From positions 1,736,001-1,800,000 of the forward strand of contig NC_092666.1 of the NCBI RefSeq assembly GCF_032118995.1: a DNA stretch of 64,000 nt, written 5' to 3'. Every line of letters starts with the position of its first letter. Position 1 is the first letter of the stretch. Position numbers and translations under genes: made by a program. This DNA comes from Asterias amurensis (lineage: Eukaryota > Echinodermata > Asteroidea > Forcipulatida > Asteriidae). Below are positions 11,101 to 22,437 of the stretch, piece after piece. The notes under the pieces are model-generated. The model was not told the origin of the DNA. It did no database searches and saw only the letters and a program-made list of their open reading frames with translations.

Positions 11101-13415
11101 TCCGGATCTGAAGTTTCACGAGCCTCGAGGTGTGGCGTCAGATATTCAGGCTAAGGCAGCAGTTACCCTGTTTTGAGCCGTTTTCAAAGTTGAAATCATT
11201 CTTCGTCGGCACGTGAGGAAAAAAAGTTATTTTTCATTTGCATGCATAAAATGAAATTAATAGTTATGTTTTTACTAATAATCGCACGCAGTAATGACAC
11301 TTTGTGGAAGTTGCAATTTGCAACTTCCCAGTTTTTGCGGTGAGCACTTGGTGGCGCTCTTTATTAACTGCGTCACCCCTTAGTGTTTATAATGCCAAAC
11401 ATGAAGATACGCACTCAAATCATACATACTAACATTACATGCGAGTAAACATATATACATGTACTGTACATAATACACATGTGGACACTATTATGCAGAC
11501 ACCAATAAGTAAGCTTTCCATATGTGTGTTTTGATTGGTCCGAGGTTATGTTTGTCAGCTGCACCCACATCACCTCACACCAATCAAAACACAGATATGT
11601 AAAGCTGCACGTTTATACGTTTATCCAATGACATCATTCCCAATGAAATCACTGGTTCTGAATCCTTGCGGATTAAGACAGGGGACCCAGTCTAATTCTT
11701 ACCTGGACGGTTTTAGATTGCAAGGTCCAAATAAGTTACGAATCCGACATAGATTGATACTTTTTTTTTTCTTTCTAGGACCTCAGAGGGCAAGTTGAGA
11801 AAGTCAGTAAGTTCCTAGGGACGGACTGTTCTGATGAGAAACTTGCTGCAATTACTGACTACTGCTCCTTTCAGAATATGAAGGAAAACAACACCACCAA
11901 CCCAGGGTTCCTTTTCGAGAGCAAAGACCGCCAAAACGAAACTTTCATGAGAAAAGGTATAATTATAGCGCTCATATACGTCGTTACGCCTGTACGTGAC
12001 GCTAAGGCGCTTCAGTGTTGGTATTATTAAAATGTTGGCATTATACAACATTCAGTAATTTACTGCAAGGCATTGTGGAGGTATGTGGTGAGACGTGACC
12101 TTTTTAGTAACATGGAATGGTTTTTTACTATGGTGCATACTATGCTGCTGATCAAACCGGGAATTGGAACACACGGGACCCGCGGATTTATACGTCCCAT
12201 CCGGAGGACTCGCAGCAATAATGAAGTGTCTTGCTGAAGAACACATGTGTCACGACTCGAACCCATACTATGCTGAACAGAAACACACGAGTTTGAGTCT
12301 GGTGCTCTTATAAACCGCGGCCTCATTTGGTAGAGCGCTGGTGTGACAAGAGATTCTGCCCTACACCAACAACCTCTTTTTTTTATGCAACCTCCTGTCA
12401 ATTTCCCATGCGCTGCATGATTGGGGAAAGATCAAACTCCGGGGCAGATTTCCTCATAACACGGGCACGTTAACCCGGAGGTATCAAGTTAAAATCCCGC
12501 TGTAGTAAGTTGTCCGTTGTTCAACCCAAGATGATTAACACAATTAATATCAGTATCCTTTATGGGTAATCCTGAATTAATATTCCTTATCCCCGATGCA
12601 AATTTCCATCTTTTAAATTGTTGCGTACCGCTTCTAAAACATAGGATTCGAACTGTCTCTAGCTACCGGGCATGCTCGGTGGTCTAGTTGGTAAGACACT
12701 GCTCTGAAATTACAAGGGTCGTTGGCTCGAATCAAACAGAGTTAAATATGCCTGTGATTCTGTTCACATGGCTCGGGAAAGTACTGAGTATACACAGTGC
12801 TAACACACATCGGTGAATTCTTATCGGTAAAACCAAAATTATTATGGTTAAAGGCAGTGGACACTATTGGTTTTTACTCGAAATAACTATTTAGCATAAA
12901 ACCTTTCTTGGTAACGAGTATAGGGAAAGGTTGATAGTATAAAACGTGAGAAACGGCTCCCTCTGAAGTAATGTAGATTTCTATAAAGACATAATTTTCC
13001 TCAGATGAAGAATTTGAGGTTTCGAAATCAAGCATCTGAAAGCACACAATTTCGTGTGACAAGGGTGTTTTTTTCTTTCATTATTATCTCGCAACTGCGA
13101 CTACCGATTCAGCTCAAATTTTCACAGGTTTTTGATGTTATACATATGTTGAGATACACCAAACTGTGAAGGCTAGTCTTTGACAATATCAATAGTGTAC
13201 AGTGTCTTTAATCCTATTATGACTTTAAAATAAACCCGTTCATAACATTTCGAATAATTACCAACAATAACCAATATCATTAATTTGTACCCACCCCGTC
13301 CTCAGGAATTGCGGGTGAATGGAAGCTCCATTTCACCGTTGCACAGAACGAAGTCTTCACTGCGCATATAAAGGAGAAGTTATATGGAACTGGACTGACC
13401 TTCGAGAATGATTAG
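4939..13415 (+). CDS. Cytosolic sulfotransferase (SULT1-like), 7 exons
   Basis: The exons are 4939-4978, 6875-7048, 7823-7962, 8437-8677, 10127-10221, 11779-11956 and 13306-13415. Every phase agrees and they give 325 residues; SULT1 enzymes are usually near 290-300. The protein should move a sulfuryl group from PAPS to small phenols, steroids or amines in the cytosol. The 5'-phosphosulfate loop is YPKTGSTW (residues 68-75). The likely catalytic His is in KSHF (His138), RNPKDLAVS (160-168) binds the 3' phosphate, and RKGIAGEW (288-295) is the C-terminal PAPS motif. Exons 2-7 are firm. Exon 1 (MGRSTAKGAEATH) is tentative: it was chosen because its phase-1 GT donor joins exon 2 in frame, and an in-frame upstream ATG at 4885 is an alternative. 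Intron 3 uses a GC donor (AAAG|GCAAGA). The first downstream AATAAA (13841) lies in a family A repeat. The substrate cannot be read from the sequence. Confidence 0.9.
6286..6526. mobile_element. Family E palindromic-end repeat (copy E1)
   Basis: The left end GGGCCCAATTTCATAGAGCT and right end AGCTCTATGAAAT are inverted. Inside both, TTGCTTAAGCA-type blocks recur. It lies in intron 1 of the sulfotransferase gene. Relatives are at 27907-28064, 10249-10552 and about 18361-18830. Confidence 0.75.
7124..7499 (-). mobile_element. Family A MITE (copy A3)
   Basis: A diverged copy in sulfotransferase intron 2, from TTAAAGGCACTGGACAAAAA to TGTCCAGAGCCTTTAA. The internal GGCTCCCTCTGAAGTAACG and AAGGGTGTTTTTCTTTCATT blocks identify the family. 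Its internal order is opposite to that of A1 and A2. Confidence 0.85.
8126..8212 (+). repeat. (GTT)n microsatellite
   Basis: About 28 GTT triplets with a few GGTT interruptions near the right end, in sulfotransferase intron 3. The long open frames over it are repeat artefacts. Confidence 0.95.
8723..9112. mobile_element. Family B foldback MITE (copy B2)
   Basis: A complete copy in sulfotransferase intron 4. It runs from TTAAAGGAACACGTTGCC to GGCAACGTGTTCCTTTAA and is one long imperfect hairpin centred near 8917. Its right-hand TTAA (9109-9112) is also the left end of the next element. Confidence 0.9.
9109..9479 (+). mobile_element. Family C MITE (copy C1)
   Basis: It starts TTAAAGCCATTATACAC and ends AATGGCTTTAA-like. 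It shares GTTCACAGATTTACAAATAA, GACACGGCGAAACG and TTTTCCCGTTATTTTCTCCC with 49527-49898. The right third resembles family A (GACCGATTGAGCCCAAATTT). Confidence 0.8.
10249..10552. mobile_element. Family E relative (copy E4)
   Basis: It opens GGCTCAATTTCATAGCGCTG and closes AATGAAATTGGGCCCGA, the same inverted ends as E1. The interior has AAGCA/GCTTA blocks. It lies in sulfotransferase intron 5. Confidence 0.6.
10739..11695. mobile_element. Family G element with ~215-bp terminal inverted repeats
   Basis: The left arm (about 10739-10970) and right arm (about 11490-11695) are imperfect reverse complements. TTAGACTGG faces CCAGTCTAA, GTGATTTCATTGG faces CCAATGAAATCAC, and both carry a GATTGGTCCGA block. 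The spacer of about 520 bp shows no coding sequence. It lies in sulfotransferase intron 5. Partial relatives are at about 10552-10640, 34661-34960 and 42003-42243. Confidence 0.7.
12313..12545 (+). mobile_element. tRNA-derived SINE fragment, T1-like, interrupted
   Basis: A box-A-like CATTTGGTAGAGCGCTGG is separated by about 130 bases from a box-B-like part, GGTATCAAGTTAAAATCCCG, and the shared tail GTCCGTTGTTCAACCC. The spacing suggests a later insertion between the two boxes. Confidence 0.5.
12668..12842 (+). mobile_element. tRNA-derived SINE, family T2
   Basis: A tRNA-like head (TGGTCTAGTTGGTAAGAC, then GTTGGCTCGAATC) is followed by a tail with GGCTCGGGAAAGTACTGAG and CTAACACACATCGGTG. The same tail occurs at 48170-48347 (minus) and twice at 53481-53708. 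Confidence 0.75.
12848..13211 (-). mobile_element. Family A MITE (copy A4)
   Basis: A full-length copy in the last sulfotransferase intron, from TTAAAGGCAGTGGACAC to GTGTACAGTGTCTTTAA. It ends about 95 bases before exon 7. Confidence 0.85.
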
Positions 13416-13664
13416 CCAATCAAATGCAACATGCTGACGTAACGAGCCAATCAGACAGCTAGGATGAGTTGTGCAGCCATCTTGGTAATCAATGTAACAT
13501 CCAACCGAGACTAGGAGTGCAAAGTGATGCAATACATATTCGGTTGTTGTCGGTTTATATGCATTGATCTGTCATTAGATTGGCTATGATTTTAACTACC
13601 GGTTCTTTGTGTGATTGGCCTTTCAAGTCTATATTCTATTTTGTTAAGCCACTTTGTTCCCACG

Positions 13665-14020
13665 TACAGAGGCAATGGATACCTTTGGTATTGTGTCAAA
13701 GACCAATGTTCTCACTTGCTGTATCTCATTATATGCATACAATAACAAATTGGAGAATTTTGTTTACTTCAAATGAGTAATGGGAAACACATTTGTTGCA
13801 CAAAACTGTGTGCTTTCAGATGCCCAATGTTTAGATGCCGAATAAAAGGCCTCTGGCATGATTAACTCTTTCATATTTGAGTGAGAAATTGTATTTTTCT
13901 CAAAAACTACGCAACTTCAGAGGGACCCGTGTCTTACAATGTTTTAAACTATCAACAAGTATAAGTTGTTGTGAAAAATTATTGTTTTAAACAATTACCG
14001 ATAGTGTCTAGTGCATTTAA
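13665..14020 (+). mobile_element. Family A MITE (copy A5), diverged
   Basis: The left end is degraded (GAGGCAATGGATACC), while GTGTCTAGTGCATTTAA marks the right end. It begins 250 bases after the sulfotransferase stop codon and carries the first AATAAA downstream of that gene (13841-13846). Confidence 0.7.
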
Positions 14021-14535
14021 AGAAATAAGGAAAACAGCTCGCGTACTTTAAAATGTCAAAAGTAATGTTCAAATACGCGCAAGACTTGTAGTCTATTTAC
14101 GAATGAGTATTGACTTTTTTTATTATTTATAATTATAATACTTTTTTAAATTATCTTTTTGAGATCACCACGAATCGTTTTTTTGTTTTACTATATCAGT
14201 GACCTGTTCAGTAAATTATGGGTTTTTGTTCTCAATGGATCAAGCTCTTCAAATTAAAACGGCCATCCCAGAACTAATTGATGTACATGAATGTCTTTAA
14301 TGTTTGTAAAGTATTTTGGGGGGTCCCAATTTGGCAATACAAATCACCGTTTACAACTATAAAATATATAACACAACAATGAAATACATTCAATCAGATG
14401 ACTTTTTATTCTATTTATAGACCAAAAACTTAAGATTAAGCAAACTTAGCTCGTTAAAACATAACATCTATACTTATAAAGAAATTAGCATGATGACGTC
14501 ATCAGCTCAAACAAAGTAGTCAAAGTCACCCACTT

Positions 14536-14920
14536 TTAAAGGAACATTACAGAATTCGGCTTACAAAACAATTGCTGGCAGTGTAAAAGCACTTTATGCA
14601 ATTCACCATAATCTATATTATAAACTCACAAACCTGTGTAAGCTTGAGATCGATCGGCCATCTACGTCACGAGAAAATAGTGAAAAACCGGTTAAACATT
14701 TGCATGACATCGGTTAAAAATGGAATGAATCGTTTACTGAGCGATAAACTCCAAAACAGGAAATTAGTTTCATTTATTTCTCGTTAAATATGACATTTCA
14801 GACAGAAATATTTCAAGGGATGTTTTCTACTATCATCGTCATCATTAGACCGTGAAAGTTTTATGTTTTATGTAAATCTGTGATCTAACAGACCTTACCA
14901 ATTCTGTAATTTTCCTTTAA
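14536..14920 (+). mobile_element. Family F MITE (copy F2)
   Basis: It runs from TTAAAGGAACATTACAGAAT to ATTCTGTAATTTTCCTTTAA, clear inverted ends abutting TTAA. The interior matches F1. Confidence 0.85.
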
Positions 14921-16106
14921 ATGTTAACGTAATGGTTATGGTGTAATAAATATACCTAATGTAGCGTAATGAACCCATTCACATTTAAGTGTTCACATTA
15001 AAATATTTTGGATTGTTTGACACTATTGGAATCAATGGCCTAAATGGTCATTTAGGCTACACACCAGTGGGTTGCCTCCAAGTTGCATGTAAAACTTGCC
15101 GTGTGTGACTAGGACCTTATTTATGTTTGGTTTTAAGAGGTTTCTAATTAAAGCTTTAAAGCACTAAATCAAAGCAAAACAACACTGAACAGCTTTGTGT
15201 CTGTTGACTAACTATTAACGTCAAGTTTCAAGTTTAGGTGGTCAACATATTACTTAAAAGGGTTTAATTCAAAATATTTTGTTTCTCAAAAATTGTACCG
15301 TCCATGCATATCGACTTGTGGGGTGGGATACAACACTGGTACTTTTTGAAGAAATGTGTTCACATAATTTGATATCGTTTTAAAGAGTACGTCACGTTTT
15401 GATTTATTTACAAATATTGTGCAAGATTCCACACACTCAATATATATACACAGATTTACACAAGGTTAAATGAATAACTACTCCGATGACCTGGCCTGAT
15501 TTATGATATCGATAGTTATTGACAAAACTGTTTTATCTCTGAACTATCTTTGTAGGAGATAACAGACTGGAAGGTCAAGTTATACAGATCCGGTCAAAGG
15601 GAAGTTGACCGAGATTTATGATTTCAAACAACCAAAATCTGACACTCAAAATCCCAGTGGGGCCCAGAATAAACAAGCACTCTTTCCGCTTATCTGAAGA
15701 AAAAAAAGAAAAAAAATTGATACTTTCTAAGAGAAGTTAAATGCCTGTTTTACTCAAAGCACTTATGTTTGTAGCTGTCCATTGAATGTTAATGCTTGAC
15801 TGAATCTAAACATCTGAGTAAAAAGTGTATAAAACAGGTCATTCATTTGTTTTAGTATTCCGTGGACAGCTTGAAAAATTAGTACCTGACTGAAATAGAC
15901 ATAACTCCTTATGGAATGATTTCTTTCATTCTTTTCCAATGAGCGGGAGAGAGTGCTTATTAAATATATGCTTTACAGAACTTCCGAGTGTCATTTGTTT
16001 GTTTTGAAAAACATCACTAATACCAGTCAACTTCTTTTTGACTAACCTTGTACATGTGTGAGACATTGAAGAAATATAAGTTTTTAATAAATGTAAGCGG
16101 AAAACC
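14921..16106. other. Intergenic stretch between convergent genes
   Basis: AT-rich, with no exon recognised. It should contain the 3' end of the minus-strand IFT57 transcript. The clearest minus-strand AATAAA is at 15403-15408, about 700 bases past the stop, and an ATTAAA lies at 16083-16088. Neither can be chosen from sequence alone. Confidence 0.5.
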
Positions 16107-19100
16107 TTAAAAGGCAAATGTTCCCACTGACTCATTCATATCCTTCTGGAAGTTGTTCTTATCCTTAAGACGGGCCTGGAGCAGAGAGTGTTCCACGACG
16201 CCTATCCGGACATCCATCTGGGTGACTTCAACCTTAAGACGTTGTAAAGCTTGCTTTATCTTGACAAGTGGAGCTGCATAAAAAAATACAAATTCAAAAC
16301 AAGAAACACTTAATACGTAGACCTTCTATGGCAAGCATACCTACTTCTCCCATGAGCCACTTTTACTTCTCCCATTGTTGAATCCAGCCACTTTCAAGTG
16401 GAGTGTCGTGGGTGAGTAGTTAAGAACATCGAGTTAAGGTTCTGGTGGTTAAGTCATCAGAGTGTGGGTTCGTGACATTTGTGTCCTTGAGCAAGATGCT
16501 TTACTGTAATTGCTTCTCTCCACTTGGGGGTATAAATGGTTTCCAGTGAGGGTGGAGATTGATGTGTATGGTAAAACCACTAGGGCCATACTGAAGCTTA
16601 GGGCTGTATTACTCCAAAGGGAGCTGAGAAATATTAAGGAATGTTATTGGCCTCATTACCAGGGCACAATCCCAAGCGCAATGAGACGATTTTGTGAATG
16701 CGCTAAAAAAGGGGTAACCAGGGGATAATAATGACCAGGGATAATAATGACCTGGGGTAATAATGACCGGGGTAATAATGACCAGGGGTAATAATGACCG
16801 AGGGTAATAGGGACCAGGGGTAAAAATGACAAGGGATAAAAATGACCGGGTAATAACCAGGGGTAATAATGACCAGGGGTAATAATGACCAGGGGTAACA
16901 ATGTTCGAAGTGCTTTGAGGCACCCTTCAGGTATGAAAAGCGCCATAAAAATTGGTTATAATATAAGAACTAGTTATTATTATTATTATTATTAAATCTA
17001 CTCACATCCATCAGTCATACTGGACCCTCTTTCTTCCATCTCTTGTTTGACCTTATCTAGTTCTTCAGTAATCTCCGCTAACGACCGCGTCCTTTCTGTG
17101 ACTCCACCACTTGCCTGACGATATTGCTCTTTCATCTGTAAACAAAACACATGTTATGATTGAAAGGATTGTTTAATAGGACCAATTCTTTATAACCATA
17201 ACAACAGCTCTATAGCGTAATTTCCAAAATTAACATTGCGCTTGCGGATGGCGTCTTTATCCACAAATTCCAAAGGTCTACATGTACATGTACGCGCTTG
17301 GAACAGACTCACGGCAGACAATTCTAAACTTTAGATTTTCCCTAATTATTTTGCTGACAGCTGGACAGCTGGTGTTTTTTATCCATCTGGAGTTTTTCAT
17401 CTAGCAGCATGCACAAGCAGACACCTATCACCTTGGTTGTTGTTTCTCTCATACAAAGAGCCACAACAGGTACTTGAGAACATGCTTTGTAAAATCCCTC
17501 TCTGAGGGTTATTGTGAAAACCCCACGGGCCTATTTCACTGAGAGTAGATTGATCTTACCTGCATATCAATCAGAGTTACTCAGTTAAGTAAGTGTGATG
17601 TATAGAAGGGTTTGCGGTAACACCATGTAATGACTATCTCTAAATGAGTTGGGGTGGTTCTGAAAAGAACCGTTGGATAACTCGACGTTTCGATCAGTAT
17701 GCTCTGATCGTCTTCTGGAGAATGCTCTGATGCTGGACTCATGGTGTTACCGCAAACTCTTCTATATCTTATTTCCACCATGCAAAGTTTCAAATCCTAC
17801 TTAAGTGTGATGTCACAATGCAACTCACTATGGTACATTAATACTGACAATTTGTAATGCGATGAATTGGTCTTGCTTTGTGTAATCGGCCCCTGATTAT
17901 ATTGTTGTACAAATGTGGTAGCCAAGAATCGGCAGGCTGCCACCACATCCGACTCTAAAGGAAGCTTGTCAAGGCATTCCAAGATTCCAGCTAACCATGG
18001 CAGATTTTTGTCCATGGCCCACTGCCCAGGTTCTGCGAATCATGGTGAGTGTCTACTCAACTTTAGGAATGTTGGGGGCAAGTTGGTGTAAGAATGCTAG
18101 GGGCTTTTGGGGTTTGGTGGGTGGGTGGGGGGGGGGTTGTCTCTTAAACTACTTCACCTCAGCAGCGCTGTCCTGCATGCCTCTATACTCTCCCAAGTGA
18201 TGCTCTAGTTGATTGTTGATGTATTTCTCTCGACTCATTATCTTCTCCAAGGTACGGCTGATCTCCTTGTGGAGTTTGTCCAGATAGCCCTGAGAAAGGA
18301 AAAAAGAATTACGCAATTACATATCAGGAGGTTCCTCACCCACCATTTACAAGAGAGAATACAGGGCCCATTTTCATTGCTCTGCTTAACGTAAGCAAAG
18401 AATCTCCATTTGCGAAACAGGAAATTCCACGCTTACATCAAGCAAACTTCCAGGTTAGCAGGGAATCTTTGCTTACAGTGTGCATGCATACTCCACATTA
18501 ATAGGATTTCTGCACTTACACAGCTAGCGCAGAAATTCAGCGCTTGCACATAAAAAGCAGAGAATGGTGAACGTAAGGGCAGAATTCGGTGGTAGACAGA
18601 GCCAGAAAATTAGGCCCTGCACCTGATCTTCTTTGTTCCCTTCCCGCATGTCCCTTGCCGTGTTACAGTTCTCACGACTTAACAAAGTTATGAGAAAACC
18701 ACAACAGGTGTCCTGGAGTGTGGCATGTGATAGCCATCACAGGCAACCCCTCCTGATAGTGGTGCTTCAGCAGAAAATATTGCTTAACAATTTTCTACTA
18801 AGCAGAAATGAGCAGGATACCAGTCACAACTCGTACTTGTCAAGGAATATGTTTGTTGTGTCTGTTTTTCTTTTGTTTTGTTTTTGGTTTGACTGCGCCT
18901 TGGGACGCCCAGCAGGGTAAATATGAGCACATCAAAAGCCTTTAATATTATTACTACCTTAGTTTCTGAGAGAGCAGACTGTATCCCATCTCTGTGCTGA
19001 TGCATCTGATCAACATGAGTTCTCCAGTCTTTATTATCAGTTCTAATATGAACCTTGAGTGACGGTATAACTCGTTCTACCTCAAGCTTCCATTCATTGG

Positions 19101-22100
19101 CATCAGTTGTAGACTCCATGATCTCCTCAATCCGTGATGTCTCGGTTGTATCCTGTGAAGAGACACTTAAGTTTATTGACAAATCATTTTGATATGTACC
19201 TTTTGTAGATCAATTTTTTTGGGCCATGACATGACTCCCCACTAACTATGAATGAAGATGTATAATTTACCTGTAGAAGTGTTATGGCCGAGTGGTTAAG
19301 AGTACCAAATACAAACTCTTTGTGCTTCTGATCAGCAGAGTGTGGGTTTGAGTCCCGGTCATGACACTTGTGACCTTAAGCAAGACACTTAATAATTGCT
19401 CTGTCCTTCCGATGGTACGTTAAGCTGTTGGTCCCATGTGTTGTGTAGCGCACGTAAAAGAACCAAGAGCACTTATCGAAAAGAGAAGGGGTTCACCCCG
19501 GTGTTCCTGGCCGGATTGGCAGCATTCTGCGCCACAGCACCTTGTAAACCATTACATGGTTGTGTGCAAAAGGCCGATCTCATAATTCAAATATAGTCCC
19601 AAATACCTTGCAGAAAAAAGTGTACGTTTAAGCGCTTTAGGGCGCAACGTACAAATCAGTCAAAAAGAAAAACGATTCTTATAATTTTGTAACATTGTTT
19701 CGCTCGATTCTCAAAAACTACAGAACCTCAGCTAGTTACACTTTAAGGGAAGTCTACCACCATTATCTTAAAATCATGTAAGTTCAATGTTAATATGTGG
19801 ACAATGTGTTTTGTGGACCAAACCCTTTAAAGCAAACACAAAAAGTATTGGTCTGCAAAACATTAATATCTTGAAGTTTGATTTTGTCTGTGTACCTTCG
19901 TCTTGAGATTCCTGAGTCCTTCAAGGTCCAGGAAGTTATCATCCTCTTCAAGATCTTCATCGACATCCTAATTTCATCAAGATAATCAGGGAGAAAAGAA
20001 GTGTTATCAGAAGCGAAAAGAGTAAAAAACCTAGAAATCCAGAAAAATATGGAAGATGTTTATATTTGAGTGTATTTGATCTCTTACTGCCATATCCTCT
20101 TCAGCTTTATCCAGAGTGACCTCCACATCATCTTCAATAGCAGATTCCTCTTCCATTTCTTCTTCAGGATAAACAGGTCTGTAAGATAATTACAAAAGTA
20201 GTCAAACAAATAACTAGTTTTGAAAAGCGCTTTATCTATGGGTTTGATTAGGCTTGATTATAAGTGTAAATACATGTAACACAACACAACAGCTTTATGT
20301 CCAATCAATTGTCTTGCTTAAGGACACAAAAGTAGAGTCTGGGACTCACACTCTGCTGATTTGAAATACCACAGCTTGAGTGTGCCTGACCGCATAATGA
20401 CAACATTGTCAAGACGGGGACAAACATCACAAACAAATGTTATGTTGAACACAATTCAAAATTGACAGGAGAAGGATTTGAACCTGAAACCCTCATGTGT
20501 TCGGTGCTCAACCAAATGAGCAATGTCACTGTGACTGCAGGACTTGCAATCACAAGGTTGTGGGTCTGAATCCTACCAAGCTAAAACGCTGATTTCACAA
20601 TGACTATTCTAGAATAAGTTTTGATACCTATTTTGAATCACCATTTCTTGATTTGTGCAATTCATAAGCATAGTAGTTTTAACCAATGTTTGAAGGAGAG
20701 AGACTGGATGTTGCTAGCTTAAAGGATTTGGGTACTTTTTCAAAATGTCCATAGATTTACACTAAACTTACACAGTTTGAAGATAATGATAGTAGAAAGC
20801 TTCCCTGAAAATATTACGTGCCGGGGTGCTGTAGTTTTTGAGAAATGAGTTTAAAGAATGTCCTGAAAATACGTTTGTAAATGATTAAAATAATTTTTGT
20901 CTCATGAGACGAAAATTATTTTCATGACATTGTTTTTTATTCATTTCTCAAAAACTACAGCACCTCAGCACGTAATATTTTCAGGGAAGCTTTCTACTAT
21001 CATTATCTTCAAACTGTGTAAGTTTAGTGTCCTACAAAAGTTACATACATTGTACACCCTTTAACGCTTATATCCCCTTTTGGTTGTTTGCCTATTTCCC
21101 TTGATGGGTGGATCATCTAAACAAACAAACAAACACTCACTTCTTTTTCTTCAAATCATTGGCATTTTGTAATTGTACAAACCTGTTCCATTTGAAGCTT
21201 GTTTTTCTGAGAGCTTCATCAGCCAGCTTGTCTAAGACGTAGATACAGTGCTCTCCGAAGCCTGCTTTGAGCTTGGCAGGTGGAAACTCAACAGCTGCCC
21301 CAATCTGTCGTACTTCATCTAGAATACTGGATATGGTCGCATTGGGGTCATCATACTGGGGGAAAGATTGGTAGTCAAATTCACATTAAAATTAATATTT
21401 TAATATGTTCTTTTTTAGTTAGTGCTATTATTATCTGCTTCTATATTGTGCAAATCAAGAGATCAAGAAATAAGAATCCCCCAAAGATTAATAAAAAACC
21501 TATTTTGCGATTTTGAAAAAAAAGAACAGGGTTTTTATCCTCTTGTTTGCAATTAAAGGATTTGGATAATGGAGTGATATTGCCCACCAGTATGGCAATC
21601 AAAGATTAATTGATGATGACGTCAGGTGAATTGGGTCAATATACCATTATTCTTAAAAGAACAAAATGCAGCGTTTAATGAACTAAATCATTTGGCAACA
21701 AGGAACTCACTTCTTGGGGTTGGTCGAATTGTTTACCAGCTTGGTTGATGAGCCATGCAGCCAGTGATGTAAACATGTAGAATTGCTCTCCAGGATTTGT
21801 AGGAAGGGCAAAGTAGTGTCTAGATGTAAGAAAAAAAACAATAAAGAGATATTTGAGAACCATTCTATCATATTATTTTATTGTTTCCAGACCCAAAACT
21901 TCCTTCTAGCAAAAAATGGTCCATGGAATTTATACATTCTTCATTTTGATGGATGTGAGATCATGTGACACTGTAGGGTTTTGATCCGCCTTCGACACGC
22001 CATCACATCTGTTTTAGCCAACTTGTACTGGTTCCCCTTGCATACGTAAACAAGATAAAAATATAAATTGTGCCTTTAAATTATGTTTAACGCTTTAGAG

Positions 22101-22437
22101 ACAAAAATGCGAACAGCTATGTACTCCAAATGGCCGAAAGGTTTGACCTACTGAACATAAACACCAGAGCATGAGTTCGGTGTGCTTATCCACTCGGCCA
22201 CAACACCCCAACCTGTTTTGGGTTGCTACATATACTACATTGTATGGTCTCTAATGGATTAACTATACAATACCTTGATAATGGTTTAAATCCTAATCCT
22301 TTCAGGAATCCCTCTTCATAATCCATCAATTTCAGCTTATCCATCATGTCCTCCATCACTACAAAGTGCATGTACACCTGGCCGGGCCCCTGCTCCGCCC
22401 CTGCTTCAGCCCCACCCCTTCTCGCTTCCTCAGCCAT
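16107..22437 (-). CDS. IFT57: Intraflagellar transport protein 57 (IFT57/HIPPI), 9 coding exons
   Basis: The minus-strand exons in order are 22274-22437, 21711-21819, 21183-21355, 20088-20178, 19896-19967, 18958-19152, 18158-18289, 17006-17135 and 16107-16273. All have GT-AG borders and matching phases, giving 410 residues (human IFT57 has 429). IFT57 is a subunit of the IFT-B complex, which carries cargo along cilia. Hallmarks include VYMHFVVMEDMMDKLKL near the N-terminus, RHYFALPTNPGEQFYMF (residues 55-71), an acidic stretch around EEEMEEESAIEDD, EWKLEVERVIP and TDNKDWRTHVDQMHQHR. A coiled-coil C-terminal third follows and ends with KIKQALQRLKVEV and QMDVRIGVVEHSLLQ. The N-terminal 17 residues are Gly/Ala/Glu-rich and poorly conserved, as is usual. 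The start is the first ATG, and an acceptor-like TTTTGTAG ends 9 bases upstream (22447), so a 5' non-coding exon is likely. The gene is head to head with RRM-TatD and tail to tail with the sulfotransferase. Confidence 0.96.
16390..16975 (+). mobile_element. SINE family T3 (leucine/serine tRNA-like head), IFT57 intron 8
   Basis: GTGAGTAGTTAAGA and GTGTGGGTTCGTGACATTTG mark the tRNA-derived head. TTGCTTCTCTCCACTTGGGG and GAAAAGCGCCATAAAAATTG mark the body and tail shared with 26428-26870. The tail region holds an expanded minisatellite (16716-16905). Confidence 0.7.
16716..16905 (+). repeat. Short-period tandem repeat, GACCAGGGGTAATAAT
   Basis: About a dozen imperfect copies of a 15-16-bp unit inside the T3 SINE. 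The proline/tyrosine-rich minus-strand frames across it come from the repeat. Confidence 0.9.
18361..18830. repeat. Family E-like fragments in IFT57 intron 6
   Basis: AGGGCCCATTTTCATTGCTC opens one fragment, and AAATTAGGCCCTGC closes it near 18620. A second fragment (about 18769-18830) carries TTGCTTAACAATTTT and GATACCAGTCACAAC as in E1. Both are old and broken. Confidence 0.5.
19283..19640 (+). mobile_element. SINE family T3, IFT57 intron 5
   Basis: Box A (ATGGCCGAGTGGTTAAGAGT) and box B (GGGTTTGAGTCCCGG) are well kept. They are followed by TGACACTTGTGACCTTAAGC and the common tail GTACGTTTAAGCGCTTTAGG. Confidence 0.8.
19660..19830. repeat. Family D fragment
   Basis: TTCTCAAAAACTACAGAACC and AACCCTTTAAAG match the right half of D1. 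The left half is missing. Confidence 0.55.
20290..20560 (-). mobile_element. SINE family T3 fragments, IFT57 intron 3
   Basis: CTTGCTTAAGGACACAAAAG and GGGACTCACACTCTGCTGAT are reverse complements of T3 body and box-B sequence. A second diverged piece (20455-20560) has GATTTGAACCTGAAACCCTC. Confidence 0.55.
20719..21064. mobile_element. Family D foldback MITE (copy D1)
   Basis: A palindrome of about 345 bp from TTAAAGGATTTGGGTAC to ACCCTTTAA, centred on CTCATGAGAC near 20906. The arms pair GTAGTTTTTGAGAAATGAGT with its reverse complement. TTAA lies at both ends. It lies in IFT57 intron 3, with partial relatives at 19660-19830 and about 45120-45310. Confidence 0.85.
22145..22205 (-). mobile_element. 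SINE T3 head fragment
   Basis: TGCTTATCCACTCGGCCACA is the reverse complement of a T3 box A. It lies in IFT57 intron 1 with no tail. Confidence 0.5.

Noticed and set aside
22186-22273. IFT57 first exon continuing through this stretch in frame
   Set aside because: Family alignment breaks after KPLS, a GT donor lies there, and the next exon restores RHYFALP; the extension is intron.
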